From a virus, in IMG/VR virus record IMGVR_UViG_3300021599_002910, positions 1-64,000 of that record: 64,000 nt of DNA; one strand, 5' to 3'. This document shows positions 7,315-16,390 of this stretch, piece after piece (position 1 is the first letter of the stretch; every line of letters begins with the position of its first letter). Both the position numbers and the translations under genes were made by a program. The notes under the pieces are model-generated. The model did not search any database. It was given only the letters and a program-made list of their open reading frames with translations, and was not told the DNA's origin.

Positions 7315-8542
7315 TGCGATAGTTTACGGTTGGGTTTCCACAGGGAAATTCATTTTAGAATCTGATATTTACTTCGAGGAAAGACTTTATGATGAAGTCA
7401 CCATTTATGCATTACCCTATACCAATGATGTGGCGGGGGATTATACGAAATATCAACCTGATGTTATCCTGTCCTTTATAGATGAAATCGAAGTTCCTCA
7501 TTATTTCTTAAAACAAAAACATGTTCATTACGAATTCTTACCTCAGGATAACGTTTTAGCAAACATAGTTGTTTGTCAAACGGTATTCAAAAATACTGAC
7601 TATCAAAGACCGAGATTCTCAATTTTTACACCAACATATAAAACAGGAGAGAGAATAAGGAGAACTTATGAAAGTTTGAAGAATCAAACATTCACAAATT
7701 GGGAATGGGTTGTTGTTGATGATTCGCCAGATGACGAGACTTGGAACTTGTTGAAGGAATTTTCGAACATTGATTACAGAGTAAAGATACACAAAATATA
7801 TCCCACTTCAGGGGGTAATGTAGGGTTAGCTAAAAACAGGGCGGCTATGTTGTGTGATGGAGATTGGCTTTGTGAATTGGACCACGATGATGCACTCATA
7901 AGTGATTGTTTGGAGGTTTGTAATGACGCAATCGAAAAATACCCTGATGCTGGTTTCTTGTATACTGATGTATGTGAGTTATACGATGATGGTGAAATGA
8001 AGTCTTATGACCATGATTGGTCAGGTAATTGGTATGCTAGACCTGATAACTTTTTTGACTTCGGTTATGCAGGACACTCGTGGGTTTATGCTGATGGACA
8101 AAAGTATCTGGCACATTGGTATCCAGATATCAATCCATTGACAATCCGTTTCAACATCTCAATGCCCGACCACATAAGAATGTGGGAAAGAAAGCTCTAT
8201 CATGAACTCGGTGGTCACAACAAACTAACCCCGGTAGCCGATGACTTTGAAATGATTGTCAGAACATTCTTACATACAAGGTTTATTCACGTGAAAAGAA
8301 TGTTATACTTACAATACAACAATCGTAATAGCACTGTTGATAACAATGCTTATGATATAAACAGAAGGGCGAGATTAATCAGAGACCACTACGACAAAAG
8401 GATTCATGATAGAATCAAAGAGCTTGGTTTCGATGATTGGTATTGGAATGAAGAGAGAGGACACTCCCACAAATTTCAAAACCACGTTCCAATAAAAAAA
8501 TACTTCGACGAAGAAGGAGTAATGAACTACACTTATGAATAA
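7295..8542 (+). CDS. Family 2 (GT-A) glycosyltransferase
   Basis: 415 residues. A unique N-terminal segment of about 105 residues is followed by a GT-A domain: FSIFTPTYKTGERIRRTYES, VVVDDSPDD (nucleotide-sugar binding), GLAKNRAAM, and ELDHDDAL near residue 195 as the metal-binding DxD. The rest reads ...GGHNKLTPVADDFEMIVR, typical of GT2 enzymes with a VADD/ED base region. It probably transfers a sugar to a phage- or host-surface glycan. It overlaps the next gene by 8 bases. Confidence 0.85.
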   Translation: MKTKKPSAIVYGWVSTGKFILESDIYFEERLYDEVTIYALPYTNDVAGDYTKYQPDVILSFIDEIEVPHYFLKQKHVHYEFLPQDNVLANIVVCQTVFKNTDYQRPRFSIFTPTYKTGERIRRTYESLKNQTFTNWEWVVVDDSPDDETWNLLKEFSNIDYRVKIHKIYPTSGGNVGLAKNRAAMLCDGDWLCELDHDDALISDCLEVCNDAIEKYPDAGFLYTDVCELYDDGEMKSYDHDWSGNWYARPDNFFDFGYAGHSWVYADGQKYLAHWYPDINPLTIRFNISMPDHIRMWERKLYHELGGHNKLTPVADDFEMIVRTFLHTRFIHVKRMLYLQYNNRNSTVDNNAYDINRRARLIRDHYDKRIHDRIKELGFDDWYWNEERGHSHKFQNHVPIKKYFDEEGVMNYTYE

Positions 8543-9689
8543 GAAAGCAAAAATTGTATTGAACTCGATGGTTGGAAATGAATCCAAAACCATCATGAGA
8601 ATGTTAGAATCAGTGGCACCTTATATTGATTACTATGTAATCCAATGTAATGGAAACGATGACACAGAGTCCAAAATTAATGTTTTTTTTCAAACCAAAA
8701 ACATTCCAGGTTTCACTTATAAAATCGATTGGAATTTTCCTGGTTGGAATAGAGACCATACCCTACAAAAATGTCTTTCATCAGAACATGGTTGTGACTG
8801 GGTTTTGAGGATGGATGCGGATGAGACCCTTCATGTTGATTCAGATTTCGATTGGTCAATTTTAGAAAACACACAAATACAAAGTTACAATATTGCAGCA
8901 CAAGCCGGCGATACAAATTATTTCAGAACTTGGTTTTGGAATGCTAAATTACCTTGGTTTTTTGCACACGACAAAAGACACGAAACAATTCATCTTCCTG
9001 AAATTGGTGAAGATTTTCAAAGAATTAACATGCCCTATGGGCTCAGACACATCGTTTCACAAGATGGTGATACTTGGGCGGCACCAAGAAAGTTTTTAAG
9101 AGATGCACTCGAACTGGAAATTGATAAAGTTGTAGGAAACAAGGTTCATGAAGATTACTATCACCTTTGGTATATTGCTAAGAGTTATGCTGATTGTTAT
9201 GGGAACTCGAGCGAATTACCTTTCGGAAGAAAACACTCAGAAGAATATGCTAGAAGGTCTTTGTGGTATTATGAAAGATTCATGGAATTGACACATGTTT
9301 GGGGTGTTGAGAAAAAACCAAAATATGAAGATGAGATGGCTTACTTTGGTTTGATTGTTATGGGATGGTCTTATGATTTCTTGGGTGAACATGCGAAAGC
9401 CGAGGAGGTTTTCAAGTTAGCGAGCGAGTTTAGTAAAGATAGAAATGAAAACTTACTTTATCTTGCATTCCATTATGATTCATTAGGTAAAACTCAAGAA
9501 GCAATTCAGGTAATCGACAAGATGATGGAACCTGAAAGAAAAAACCCTTTCCCTGTCAAATCCTTTTTAATTGAAAGTAGGGCTTATACCAACACAGGGA
9601 ATTTTCTTGTTGAATACAAAGAGAGATTGACAAGAAAAACTGAGGAACATGTTATTGATTCTGAAAGTTTCAATTTTGATTTCAAATGA
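8535..9689 (+). CDS. Glycosyltransferase (GT2-like) with C-terminal helical repeats
   Basis: 384 residues. The N-terminal GT-A-like domain has VLNSMVGNESKTIMRMLESV, YYVIQCNGNDDTE and WVLRMDADETL, where DAD is the likely metal site. The C-terminal third (YFGLIVMGWSYDFLGEHAKA, LLYLAFHYDSLGKTQEAIQV) is TPR-like. This domain order is known for glycosyltransferases acting on protein or glycan acceptors. Start and stop overlap both neighbours, giving one operon with glf. Confidence 0.8.
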   Translation: MNKKAKIVLNSMVGNESKTIMRMLESVAPYIDYYVIQCNGNDDTESKINVFFQTKNIPGFTYKIDWNFPGWNRDHTLQKCLSSEHGCDWVLRMDADETLHVDSDFDWSILENTQIQSYNIAAQAGDTNYFRTWFWNAKLPWFFAHDKRHETIHLPEIGEDFQRINMPYGLRHIVSQDGDTWAAPRKFLRDALELEIDKVVGNKVHEDYYHLWYIAKSYADCYGNSSELPFGRKHSEEYARRSLWYYERFMELTHVWGVEKKPKYEDEMAYFGLIVMGWSYDFLGEHAKAEEVFKLASEFSKDRNENLLYLAFHYDSLGKTQEAIQVIDKMMEPERKNPFPVKSFLIESRAYTNTGNFLVEYKERLTRKTEEHVIDSESFNFDFK

Positions 9690-10792
9690 TTTTATTGAAT
9701 TTTCCAAAATATGATTATTTGATAGTAGGGGCGGGACCATTCGGTTCCGTTTGTGCTTACGAACTAACTAAGAAAGGAAAAAAATGTTTGGTAATTGATA
9801 AAAGACCTGTAATAGGTGGAAACTGTTATACTGAAAACGTGGACGGTATTCACGTTCACAAATATGGTGCACATATTTTCCATACCAACGACAAACATAT
9901 TTGGGATTACGTGAATCAATTTGCCGAGTTTAGACAATACACACATAATGTAATTGCGAACTACAAGGGCGAAATGTTTACATTACCATTCAACATGTGG
10001 ACATTCAATCAACTTTGGAAAGTCAACGAACCTGAAAGAGCGAAACAAATTATTGAGGAGATTAAATATAAGGGAAAGATAACCAATCTCGAAGAACAGG
10101 CAATGTCAATGGTGGGTGATGAAATTTATCAGAAACTCATCAAGGGATATACTGAAAAACAATGGAACAAAAACTGTCAGGAACTACCCCCGTCAATTAT
10201 CAAAAGATTACCTTTAAGGTTTACTTGGGATAGTAATTACTTCAATGACAAATATACAGGGATGCCAATTGGAGGTTATACTCAAATATTTGAAAAGATG
10301 TTACAGAAATGTGATGTTGAATTAGGGGTAGACTACTTCGAATCGAAGTTATATCATGATTCGCTAGCTCAAAAGGTAATCTACACAGGTCCCATAGATA
10401 GATTTTTTGACTACCTTTATGGAAATTTAGAATATAGAAGTTTGGAATGGGAAACAAAACGTTTGGAAAAAGATAATTTTCAAGGGGTTCCCGTGGTTAA
10501 CTATACTGACCGAGAAACACCATACACAAGAATATTAGAACATAAGTGGTTTGACCCACAAAATCAAAAAGGAACAATTATTAGTTATGAATTCCCTGCA
10601 GATTATAATGGTGAGAATGAACCTTACTATCCAATAAGAGACGATAGAAATACCCTAATTTACGAAAAGTATAAAGAATTGACGAATGATTTACCAAATT
10701 ATTATTTTGGTGGTAGATTAGCAACATACGTTTATTACGACATGCACCAAATAATTGCACAAGCGTTAAATTTGGTTAAGCAACTTGACTAA
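9686..10792 (+). CDS. glf: UDP-galactopyranose mutase
   Basis: 368 residues. The N-terminal FAD-binding motif is YLIVGAGPFGSVCAYELTKK, followed by VIDKRPVIGGNCYTE, HKYGAHIFHT and the conserved GYTEKQW-type segment (KGYTEKQWNKN). The C-terminal part has FGGRLATYVYYDMHQIIAQA, the family's second FAD site. The flavoenzyme converts UDP-Galp to UDP-Galf in the cytosol. With two glycosyltransferases directly upstream, the operon looks like a galactofuranose-containing glycan pathway. The start overlaps the preceding stop (ATGA). Confidence 0.95.
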   Translation: MILLNFPKYDYLIVGAGPFGSVCAYELTKKGKKCLVIDKRPVIGGNCYTENVDGIHVHKYGAHIFHTNDKHIWDYVNQFAEFRQYTHNVIANYKGEMFTLPFNMWTFNQLWKVNEPERAKQIIEEIKYKGKITNLEEQAMSMVGDEIYQKLIKGYTEKQWNKNCQELPPSIIKRLPLRFTWDSNYFNDKYTGMPIGGYTQIFEKMLQKCDVELGVDYFESKLYHDSLAQKVIYTGPIDRFFDYLYGNLEYRSLEWETKRLEKDNFQGVPVVNYTDRETPYTRILEHKWFDPQNQKGTIISYEFPADYNGENEPYYPIRDDRNTLIYEKYKELTNDLPNYYFGGRLATYVYYDMHQIIAQALNLVKQLD

Positions 10793-10833
10793 GATGTCTT
10801 TATACACTATACTTCTGAACTAAATACAAATTT

Positions 10834-11262
10834 ATGAATATTAAACAAGCATTGAAATACAAGAACAAACTTGTAAAAAAAATCGGAGACGCGTTTCAAA
10901 AAGTGTATACATACAATACTGTTACCGATGGTCAGAACAGACCGTATGATGTTAACGATGCGCTTATGGAATATTTCAAATTGTCTTCAGAGTTGGTAAG
11001 TCTAAAAGAAAAAATACACCTTGCCAACCAACCAATATATGGTAAGATTTTTTTGATGTCCGAACTCAAGTCTCAGGCTCAAAAACTAGCCGCTCTAAGT
11101 TGTGAAGAGGGTAAAAGTAAAAACCGATACAGCGATGAGACTGAATATAAGACAAGTGTCATCAATATTATCTCAAGGGATAATATGATAAAAAATATCG
11201 AGGACCAAATCGAAATGTTACAGGATGAGTTAGATGCTCACAACGCAACAACTCAGATATAA
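10834..11262 (+). CDS. DIP1984-like coiled-coil protein
   Basis: 142 residues, mostly helical. A N-terminal KQALKYKNKLVKKIGDAFQK, a middle LKEKIHLANQPI, and a C-terminal long helix (NMIKNIEDQIEMLQDELDA) recall the DIP1984/septicolysin-like helical family. The resemblance is by pattern only. About 220 bases of non-coding sequence follow. Confidence 0.55.
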   Translation: MNIKQALKYKNKLVKKIGDAFQKVYTYNTVTDGQNRPYDVNDALMEYFKLSSELVSLKEKIHLANQPIYGKIFLMSELKSQAQKLAALSCEEGKSKNRYSDETEYKTSVINIISRDNMIKNIEDQIEMLQDELDAHNATTQI

Positions 11263-11484
11263 GTTATAAGGTCGGGTGGGATTGTGATAAAATCAGAGAG
11301 ATAGTTGGCTTCATGTCAACCAGCAACAATTATAGTATGTGATATCCGATGAAGATTTTGTTTAATCAAGATTCAAATCTCAAGTATTCAAAAACAGACC
11401 AACCCTCATCCAATCAAAATTCATATAACTTTTTGATTTTTGAACTTTCTCCCTGACCTTTCCCTTTCATGGATATTTATTTAC

Positions 11485-11886
11485 ATGAAAGTTTGTCTCA
11501 AAAACATATCAAAATCAAATTTATCGGATTCAATTGATGTAATTAAGGATTTTTGTCAGTTATTACAAGATGAATTGAAATTAAAAAAAGACGTTCATAT
11601 TCATTTTGAAAATGAGAGAAATGAAAATATGACAACAGGTGTTAGAATGCCCGAAAGTGAGATTTTTGTTCTTTGTAAAGGTAGACTTTTAATTGATATT
11701 TTAAGGACGTTAGCCCATGAATGGGTTCACGAATATCAACATCAGTCAATGGGTGTTCCTGAGGATGAACCTATACAAGATATTGGAGGTCCTGAAGAAA
11801 ATATGGCGAGTGTTCTATCATCCGTCTTTTTGAAAAAGTTTCAAAAACAATTTCCTCAACATATAAAAAAAATATTCGGAGAGTGA
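11485..11886 (+). CDS. HExxH metallopeptidase-like protein
   Basis: 133 residues from ATG 11485, which has TATTTAT 4 bases upstream (the frame is open a little further 5'). HEWVHEYQHQ near residue 78 is a zincin active site, and the downstream Glu-rich PEENMASVLSS may supply the third ligand. The short N-terminus is not a clear tag (MKVCLKNISKSNLSDSIDVI). It overlaps the next gene by 4 bases (GTGA). Substrate unknown. Confidence 0.65.
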   Translation: MKVCLKNISKSNLSDSIDVIKDFCQLLQDELKLKKDVHIHFENERNENMTTGVRMPESEIFVLCKGRLLIDILRTLAHEWVHEYQHQSMGVPEDEPIQDIGGPEENMASVLSSVFLKKFQKQFPQHIKKIFGE

Positions 11887-12500
11887 TTTTACGTGAACAA
11901 ATATTAAGAATTAAAAGACTCATAAATGAGTTATCACCTGATTCTTCAGGTGTTCAGGAATTTCTTGATGACGTGAAAAAACATCCTGAGCTCCTCAAAC
12001 ATTTGAAATTTAACAAATTCAAAGACTTAGAAGATTACGTCTATGATGCTGGCATTTCAGATTTTGATGACCTAAGAAATGAGGTCAACTATTTTATGGA
12101 GAGAAGGAAAAGATACTTGAAGTCAGAAATGGACGAAATAGAAAGAGTAGTTCAAGATTTGAATAGAGACGAAAATATCGATATATCTGTCGAAGATGTT
12201 TATCGTGCATTAGACAACGCCATCGAAGTTAAAATACCCGACGAGGTTTGGAACAATCTTGAAAATACGGAATGTAATCAAATCAAAAAAGGTGAGATGA
12301 AAAAAGTAATGGCTCTTGCAAAAAAGTATAACAAACAAGACCCACGAGAGTTGAAAAAAGCCCTTCAAAGTGGTGACTACAAAAGACCACTAATACTCAA
12401 ATTTGGTGACAGATTCCATTTAGTTGCTGGTAACACAAGACTTTGCACTGCAGCTGCGATGGGAATCAAACCACAAGTTCTCATAGGAGAGATATTTTAA
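11883..12500 (+). CDS. ParB-like (ParB/Srx-type) protein with tag-like N-terminus
   Basis: 205 residues with a GTG start overlapping the upstream stop. The N-terminus ILREQILRIKRLINELS resembles the form C/D tags. The C-terminal region RPLILKFGDRFHLVAGNTRL continues into a small helix and recalls the ParB N-terminal fold (a GNTRL/GxHR-type box). Comparable C-termini occur at 33046 and 33647. ParB-like folds bind CTP or ATP; the actual activity here is unknown. Confidence 0.6.
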   Translation: MILREQILRIKRLINELSPDSSGVQEFLDDVKKHPELLKHLKFNKFKDLEDYVYDAGISDFDDLRNEVNYFMERRKRYLKSEMDEIERVVQDLNRDENIDISVEDVYRALDNAIEVKIPDEVWNNLENTECNQIKKGEMKKVMALAKKYNKQDPRELKKALQSGDYKRPLILKFGDRFHLVAGNTRLCTAAAMGIKPQVLIGEIF

Positions 12501-12511
12501 TAGACAATATA

Positions 12512-12546
12512 TTTGAAGATACAAAATATTTTACTATTTTTGTATC
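12512..12546 (+). promoter_or_regulatory. Host-type promoter overlapped by an inverted repeat (likely SOS-type operator)
   Basis: TTTG (12512-12515), a 19-base spacer and TATTTTTG (12535-12542) match the Bacteroidota housekeeping promoter. A 9-bp inverted repeat, GATACAAAA (12518-12526) and TTTTGTATC (12538-12546), covers the spacer and -7 box and ends exactly at the GTG start (12547). A repressor bound here would block the promoter of the umuD/umuC operon. The repressor is unknown. Confidence 0.7.
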
Positions 12547-12864
12547 GTGAATACAACTGCGAAAGAGTTAAATATTAAGTCAAGAACAACAGGATTTGCA
12601 TCTCCCGCCGAATCTTATGTAGACAAACGTTTAGACCTCAATGATTTAATCATTCAGAACACGTATACGACCTTTTATTTCCGTTATATGGGTCCAAACA
12701 CACTTGGAGTCAAGACAGGAAATATCCTCGTCATAGACCGTTCTATTGACCCTACAGAAGGTGAGTTAGTTGTCCTCACAGAGAAAGACCATTTTAAAAT
12801 TAGAAAATACGAAGGACAAGAGAATGTTTGGGGGAGAGTCTCTTGGATTTTAAACAAGTTATAA
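12547..12864 (+). CDS. umuD: UmuD-like protein lacking the catalytic Ser-Lys pair
   Basis: 105 residues. TGFASPAESYVDKRLDLNDL matches UmuD just after its self-cleavage point, and GNILVIDRSIDPTEGELVVL matches the peptidase fold. The nucleophile box GDSM is replaced by GPNT, and the general-base Lys region reads FKIRKY. Only about 15 residues precede the TGF site. It therefore looks like a ready-made UmuD' partner for the polymerase 13799-15007 rather than a self-cleaving protein, as known for phage P1 HumD. The start codon is GTG with practically no leader. Confidence 0.8.
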   Translation: MNTTAKELNIKSRTTGFASPAESYVDKRLDLNDLIIQNTYTTFYFRYMGPNTLGVKTGNILVIDRSIDPTEGELVVLTEKDHFKIRKYEGQENVWGRVSWILNKL

Positions 12865-12865
12865 G

Positions 12866-13435
12866 ATGAAGAATTTAATTATCATTGCACATCCTGACAA
12901 ACAGAGTTTTTGTTACAACGGAATACAAAAAACAATTGCAGATACCTTAGAATCTAATAAAGAAGATTTCTATATTGTAGACCTCTATGCGGAAAACAAG
13001 ACATTTGATTTTGGTAAAGATAAAGTTAGGGAATATAAAGACTTAATTACATGGACAGATAGAATATATTTCATATCTCCTGTTTGGTGGTTTAGGACAA
13101 CACCAATGTTAGAGGCGTTCTTTGACCAAATATTCACACCAGGGTTTGCATACAAGTTCATACCAGTCACAAAAAAATACGGATATCCAAAACCTTTGTT
13201 GAAGGATAAAAAGGTTCGAACTTATTTGACTCATGGTGCACCATCATTACCCGTCCTTACTTTATATCTAAACTCAGTTAAACTAAGATTAGTAATGGGG
13301 GTTTATTCATTTGTTTTTGGTTGGTTCAGAACAAAGACACGTCAGTTTTGGAGTGTTCCATTCGTGAGTCAAAATGAGAGATTGGTCTATCTCGATAAAG
13401 TAAAATCAGATGTAAGAGGAGATTTAAAAAAATGA
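12866..13435 (+). CDS. Flavodoxin-fold NAD(P)H oxidoreductase
   Basis: 189 residues. NLIIIAHPDKQSFCYNGIQK (FMN phosphate loop), FISPVWWFRTTPMLEAFFDQ and IFTPGFAYKF are hallmarks of the Flavodoxin_2 family (MdaB/KefF/NQO-like quinone reductases). It lies 1 base after the umuD-like gene and overlaps the thioesterase gene by 4 bases, so it is in the SOS-type operon. A role in dealing with oxidative stress is inferred. Confidence 0.85.
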   Translation: MKNLIIIAHPDKQSFCYNGIQKTIADTLESNKEDFYIVDLYAENKTFDFGKDKVREYKDLITWTDRIYFISPVWWFRTTPMLEAFFDQIFTPGFAYKFIPVTKKYGYPKPLLKDKKVRTYLTHGAPSLPVLTLYLNSVKLRLVMGVYSFVFGWFRTKTRQFWSVPFVSQNERLVYLDKVKSDVRGDLKK

Positions 13436-13812
13436 AATATAGAACAAGAAAGTTAATTAAACCGAGTGATTTGAATGCTAGGGGAACATTATTTGGAGGA
13501 CAAGTTTTAAAGTGGATTGACGAAGAGGCTGCAATATTTGCTGTCTGTCAATTAGGAGAAAGAAACATTGTAACCAAAGCGATGAGTGAAATAAATTTTG
13601 TTTCAACCGCAGTGGTAGGTGATATAGTGGAATTTGGTATGGAACTGATTAATGTTGGAAATACCTCAATTACAATTGCGTGTGATGTTAGAAACAAAAT
13701 GACAAAACAATCTGTAATCAAAATTGACAAAATTGTTTTTGTTAATTTAGATGAGAATGGAAAACCAAAACCACACGGAAAACCTAAAATAGATAAAAAT
13801 GCAGTCCAATAA
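13432..13812 (+). CDS. Acyl-CoA thioesterase (hotdog fold, YciA-like)
   Basis: 126 residues. The signature [20 protein letters not shown] is the YciA/cytosolic acyl-CoA hydrolase motif, with the catalytic Asp in WIDE. It hydrolyses acyl-CoA thioesters in the cytosol in known relatives. It overlaps its upstream neighbour by 4 bases and umuC by 14 bases. Why a thioesterase is in a mutasome operon is unclear. Confidence 0.85.
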   Translation: MKYRTRKLIKPSDLNARGTLFGGQVLKWIDEEAAIFAVCQLGERNIVTKAMSEINFVSTAVVGDIVEFGMELINVGNTSITIACDVRNKMTKQSVIKIDKIVFVNLDENGKPKPHGKPKIDKNAVQ

Positions 13813-15007
13813 AAAAATCGGTATTGTAGATTGTAACAATTTTTACGTTAGTTGTGAAAGAGTTTTCAATCCAATCTCCATTGGGAGACCTACAGTTGTT
13901 TTATCTAACAACGATGGTTGTGTTATTGCCCGCTCTCAAGAAGCCAAAGCCCTTGGAATCAAAATGGGTGAACCTTTCTTTATGAAAAAAGACTTCATGG
14001 AAGAACATAGATTCTGTGTTTATTCATCAAACTATAACTTGTATGGAGATATGTCAGACAGAGTCATGACAACCATAAAGAAGTATGCTAAAGAAGTTGA
14101 GGTCTATTCTATTGATGAGTGTTTTGTGGATTTTTCTAATATACCCGATGATGAACTTTTAGATAGATTACATCTTATTCGTAATGAGGTTAAAAGACTT
14201 ACAGGAGTTCCTGTTTCAATAGGTGTCGGTCCAAATAAGACATTAGCCAAACTTACATCACATATAGCCAAACAACAACAATCATACGATGGTGTTTGTT
14301 CATATTGGAGTTTGCATGATTTTAGGGAATCACTTTACACAATATCTGTAGATGAGGTTTGGGGTATTGGTAGACAGTGGAATAAAAAATTAAAAAACTT
14401 AGGAGTTGAGAGTGTTGGTCAATTTGTTATGATGTCTGATAGTATTGTCAGAAAAATGATGAATGTAAATGGACTTAGAACAAAGTGTGAACTTCTTGGT
14501 ATGTATTGTCATCCTGTAAAACCATTACCAAAGTTAAAAAAGAACATAGCATCAACAAGGTCATTCGGACAAGACGTAAATGATTTTAATCAATTATCTG
14601 AGGCCATGTATACATATATTAAAAACGGGGTGAAAAAACTTATTGATAATGAAATATCACCAAACCGAGCAACCATATTTTTAAGTGGAAATGTTCATAA
14701 AGGTGAAAAACATTACTCGAGTAAACAGATTACATTTCAAAAACAAACAAGAGATGTGGATGAAATATGGAGCCAGGTATATCCACACTTAAAGAAAATT
14801 TATAACTCAAGTAAGAATTATAAAAAATGTGGAATTATATTTAATGAACTTATGCCCGAGAATATAGAACAACCCACTTTATTTACAACTTCAATACAGT
14901 TAGTTCAGGCACCCATAAACAAAAAAAAAGAGTGGGAGATGAGACAAGATTTCATGTCCCAAAAGTATACCACATCTTGGGATGAAATACCCAAAGTTTT
15001 CGTATGA
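13799..15007 (+). CDS. umuC: Y-family DNA polymerase V subunit UmuC
   Basis: 402 residues, near the E. coli length (422). Motifs: [19 protein letters not shown] (first metal Asp), [20 protein letters not shown], and [13 protein letters not shown] near residue 105 (catalytic Asp-Glu). Then comes [20 protein letters not shown] with the helix-hairpin-helix part. It performs error-prone translesion synthesis together with a UmuD' partner, here the upstream UmuD-like protein. It overlaps the following sulfotransferase start by 4 bases. Confidence 0.95.
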   Translation: MQSNKKIGIVDCNNFYVSCERVFNPISIGRPTVVLSNNDGCVIARSQEAKALGIKMGEPFFMKKDFMEEHRFCVYSSNYNLYGDMSDRVMTTIKKYAKEVEVYSIDECFVDFSNIPDDELLDRLHLIRNEVKRLTGVPVSIGVGPNKTLAKLTSHIAKQQQSYDGVCSYWSLHDFRESLYTISVDEVWGIGRQWNKKLKNLGVESVGQFVMMSDSIVRKMMNVNGLRTKCELLGMYCHPVKPLPKLKKNIASTRSFGQDVNDFNQLSEAMYTYIKNGVKKLIDNEISPNRATIFLSGNVHKGEKHYSSKQITFQKQTRDVDEIWSQVYPHLKKIYNSSKNYKKCGIIFNELMPENIEQPTLFTTSIQLVQAPINKKKEWEMRQDFMSQKYTTSWDEIPKVFV

Positions 15008-15588
15008 ACATATCAGAAATTAATAAATCATTTGTTTGGTTACAAGCTAGAACAGGTTCGGTTCATTGTGTAAAAGTTTTGAAAAACTACGGATTTTCAA
15101 CTTACAAAAAAACGCCTGATGGTTTGAAAGTAATCCCGTTAAACAATAACCATTCCTTCGATTATCCAAGCGGACACAAAGATTATATTTTTTTATCTAC
15201 GGCTCGAAATCCATTTTCAAGAATTTTATCTTTTTATAAATTTAATCACAAAAATCCGAATATTTGGAGTCCTGAAAGTTTTCAGAACTATTTTTATATG
15301 AACTTTCCTAAAACAACATTGAGATGTATAATTTGGCCATTTAAGGAAAGGACTCCGGATTATTTTATCAGAATCGAAAATCTTTATGATGATTACAATA
15401 AAATACCTTTCATAGCAAATTCCGATTTCGATAAATTAGTTCAAATTAGAAATTTATGTTCTATTAAAGATAATGATACCGATGTCATAAATGACGTTGA
15501 CAAATATTTCACTCAGGAAATCAAAGATATTATTTTTTCCTGTTCTCAAGACTACTGTAGTATGTTAAACTATGATTATCCATTCTGA
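15004..15588 (+). CDS. Sulfotransferase-like protein
   Basis: 194 residues. The N-terminal [20 protein letters not shown] resembles the 5'-phosphosulfate loop (PKTGT type). [19 protein letters not shown] is the 3'-phosphate-binding region (RNPxxRxxSxY). Known relatives transfer sulfate from PAPS to glycans or other acceptors. It is followed 2 bases later by a paralog, and further paralogs are at 47354 and 52564. Confidence 0.7.
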   Translation: MNISEINKSFVWLQARTGSVHCVKVLKNYGFSTYKKTPDGLKVIPLNNNHSFDYPSGHKDYIFLSTARNPFSRILSFYKFNHKNPNIWSPESFQNYFYMNFPKTTLRCIIWPFKERTPDYFIRIENLYDDYNKIPFIANSDFDKLVQIRNLCSIKDNDTDVINDVDKYFTQEIKDIIFSCSQDYCSMLNYDYPF

Positions 15589-15590
15589 CA

Positions 15591-16208
15591 ATGAGAACAA
15601 CTAAATTGTTAAATATATCTGAGGAAATGAAATCATTTCTTTGGACACCACCCAAAACAGGTTCACACCATGCGGTAACAGTATTCAGTTGTCTACCTTT
15701 CACTTTCATGGAGTGCAGTTCAGATAGGTCTGAAGTTAAGAGGAAATCCAATTTTCCAGGTCATTTCCACAACACGGATTTGTTTGACGGTCACGAAAAC
15801 TACTCTCTCATTTGCACGGCTAGAAACCCACTCACAAGATTGGTCTCAGCCTACAAATTCCAAAACCAAGTTAAGGAAATCAGTCCAAAAGGATTCAAGG
15901 AATTTTTTTCGAATTACATCAGGAGCACATCATTTGATTATTTTCTTTCAGGGACTGTCGAAGTTCCTAGAGTTCCTGATTTTTATGTCAGAACCGAGAG
16001 TTTATATGAAGATTACGTAAAAATTCCATTCATATCAGATAGTAATCTTTCCAAATCAGGTTTATTGAAAGAGCTTTGTGGAAAACTCAAAAATGAGTCC
16101 CACAGGGAGTTGGATTTAAAAGAATGTTATACAGATGATATGATTGAATACTTATACGAAAAAAATCGTTGGTATTTTGATAAATTGGGTTATGAACCAA
16201 AAATATGA
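15591..16208 (+). CDS. Sulfotransferase-like protein (paralog)
   Basis: 205 residues. FLWTPPKTGSHHAVTVFSCL gives the 5'-PSB loop (PKTGS) and LICTARNPLTRLVSAYKFQN gives the 3'-PB element. PDFYVRTESLYEDYVKIPFI is shared with the paralogs at 15004, 47354 and 52564. It overlaps the next small gene by 4 bases. Acceptor unknown; a phage or host surface glycan is plausible. Confidence 0.75.
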   Translation: MRTTKLLNISEEMKSFLWTPPKTGSHHAVTVFSCLPFTFMECSSDRSEVKRKSNFPGHFHNTDLFDGHENYSLICTARNPLTRLVSAYKFQNQVKEISPKGFKEFFSNYIRSTSFDYFLSGTVEVPRVPDFYVRTESLYEDYVKIPFISDSNLSKSGLLKELCGKLKNESHRELDLKECYTDDMIEYLYEKNRWYFDKLGYEPKI

Positions 16209-16390
16209 GTGATAAGAAACAAACAGGAATTTTTATTCCGATTAAGGTTGGTGATATAATTTACACGGGTAGATTTAGAAATAGAAGAACCACGGTCAAG
16301 ACAATCGGTGTTGATGAATTTGGTATGCCAACAATCAATGGAAAGCGGGTTTGTAATTTCAAAATTACGAATAAGGAGAAAAAAGATTAG
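16205..16390 (+). CDS. Small basic hypothetical protein (61 aa)
   Basis: KVGDIIYTGRFRNRRTTVKT and the following strands suggest a small beta barrel with a basic C-terminus. It is the last gene of the umuC-sulfotransferase unit and is convergent with the minus-strand gene ending at 16387 (4-base overlap of stops). Confidence 0.65.
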   Translation: MSDKKQTGIFIPIKVGDIIYTGRFRNRRTTVKTIGVDEFGMPTINGKRVCNFKITNKEKKD

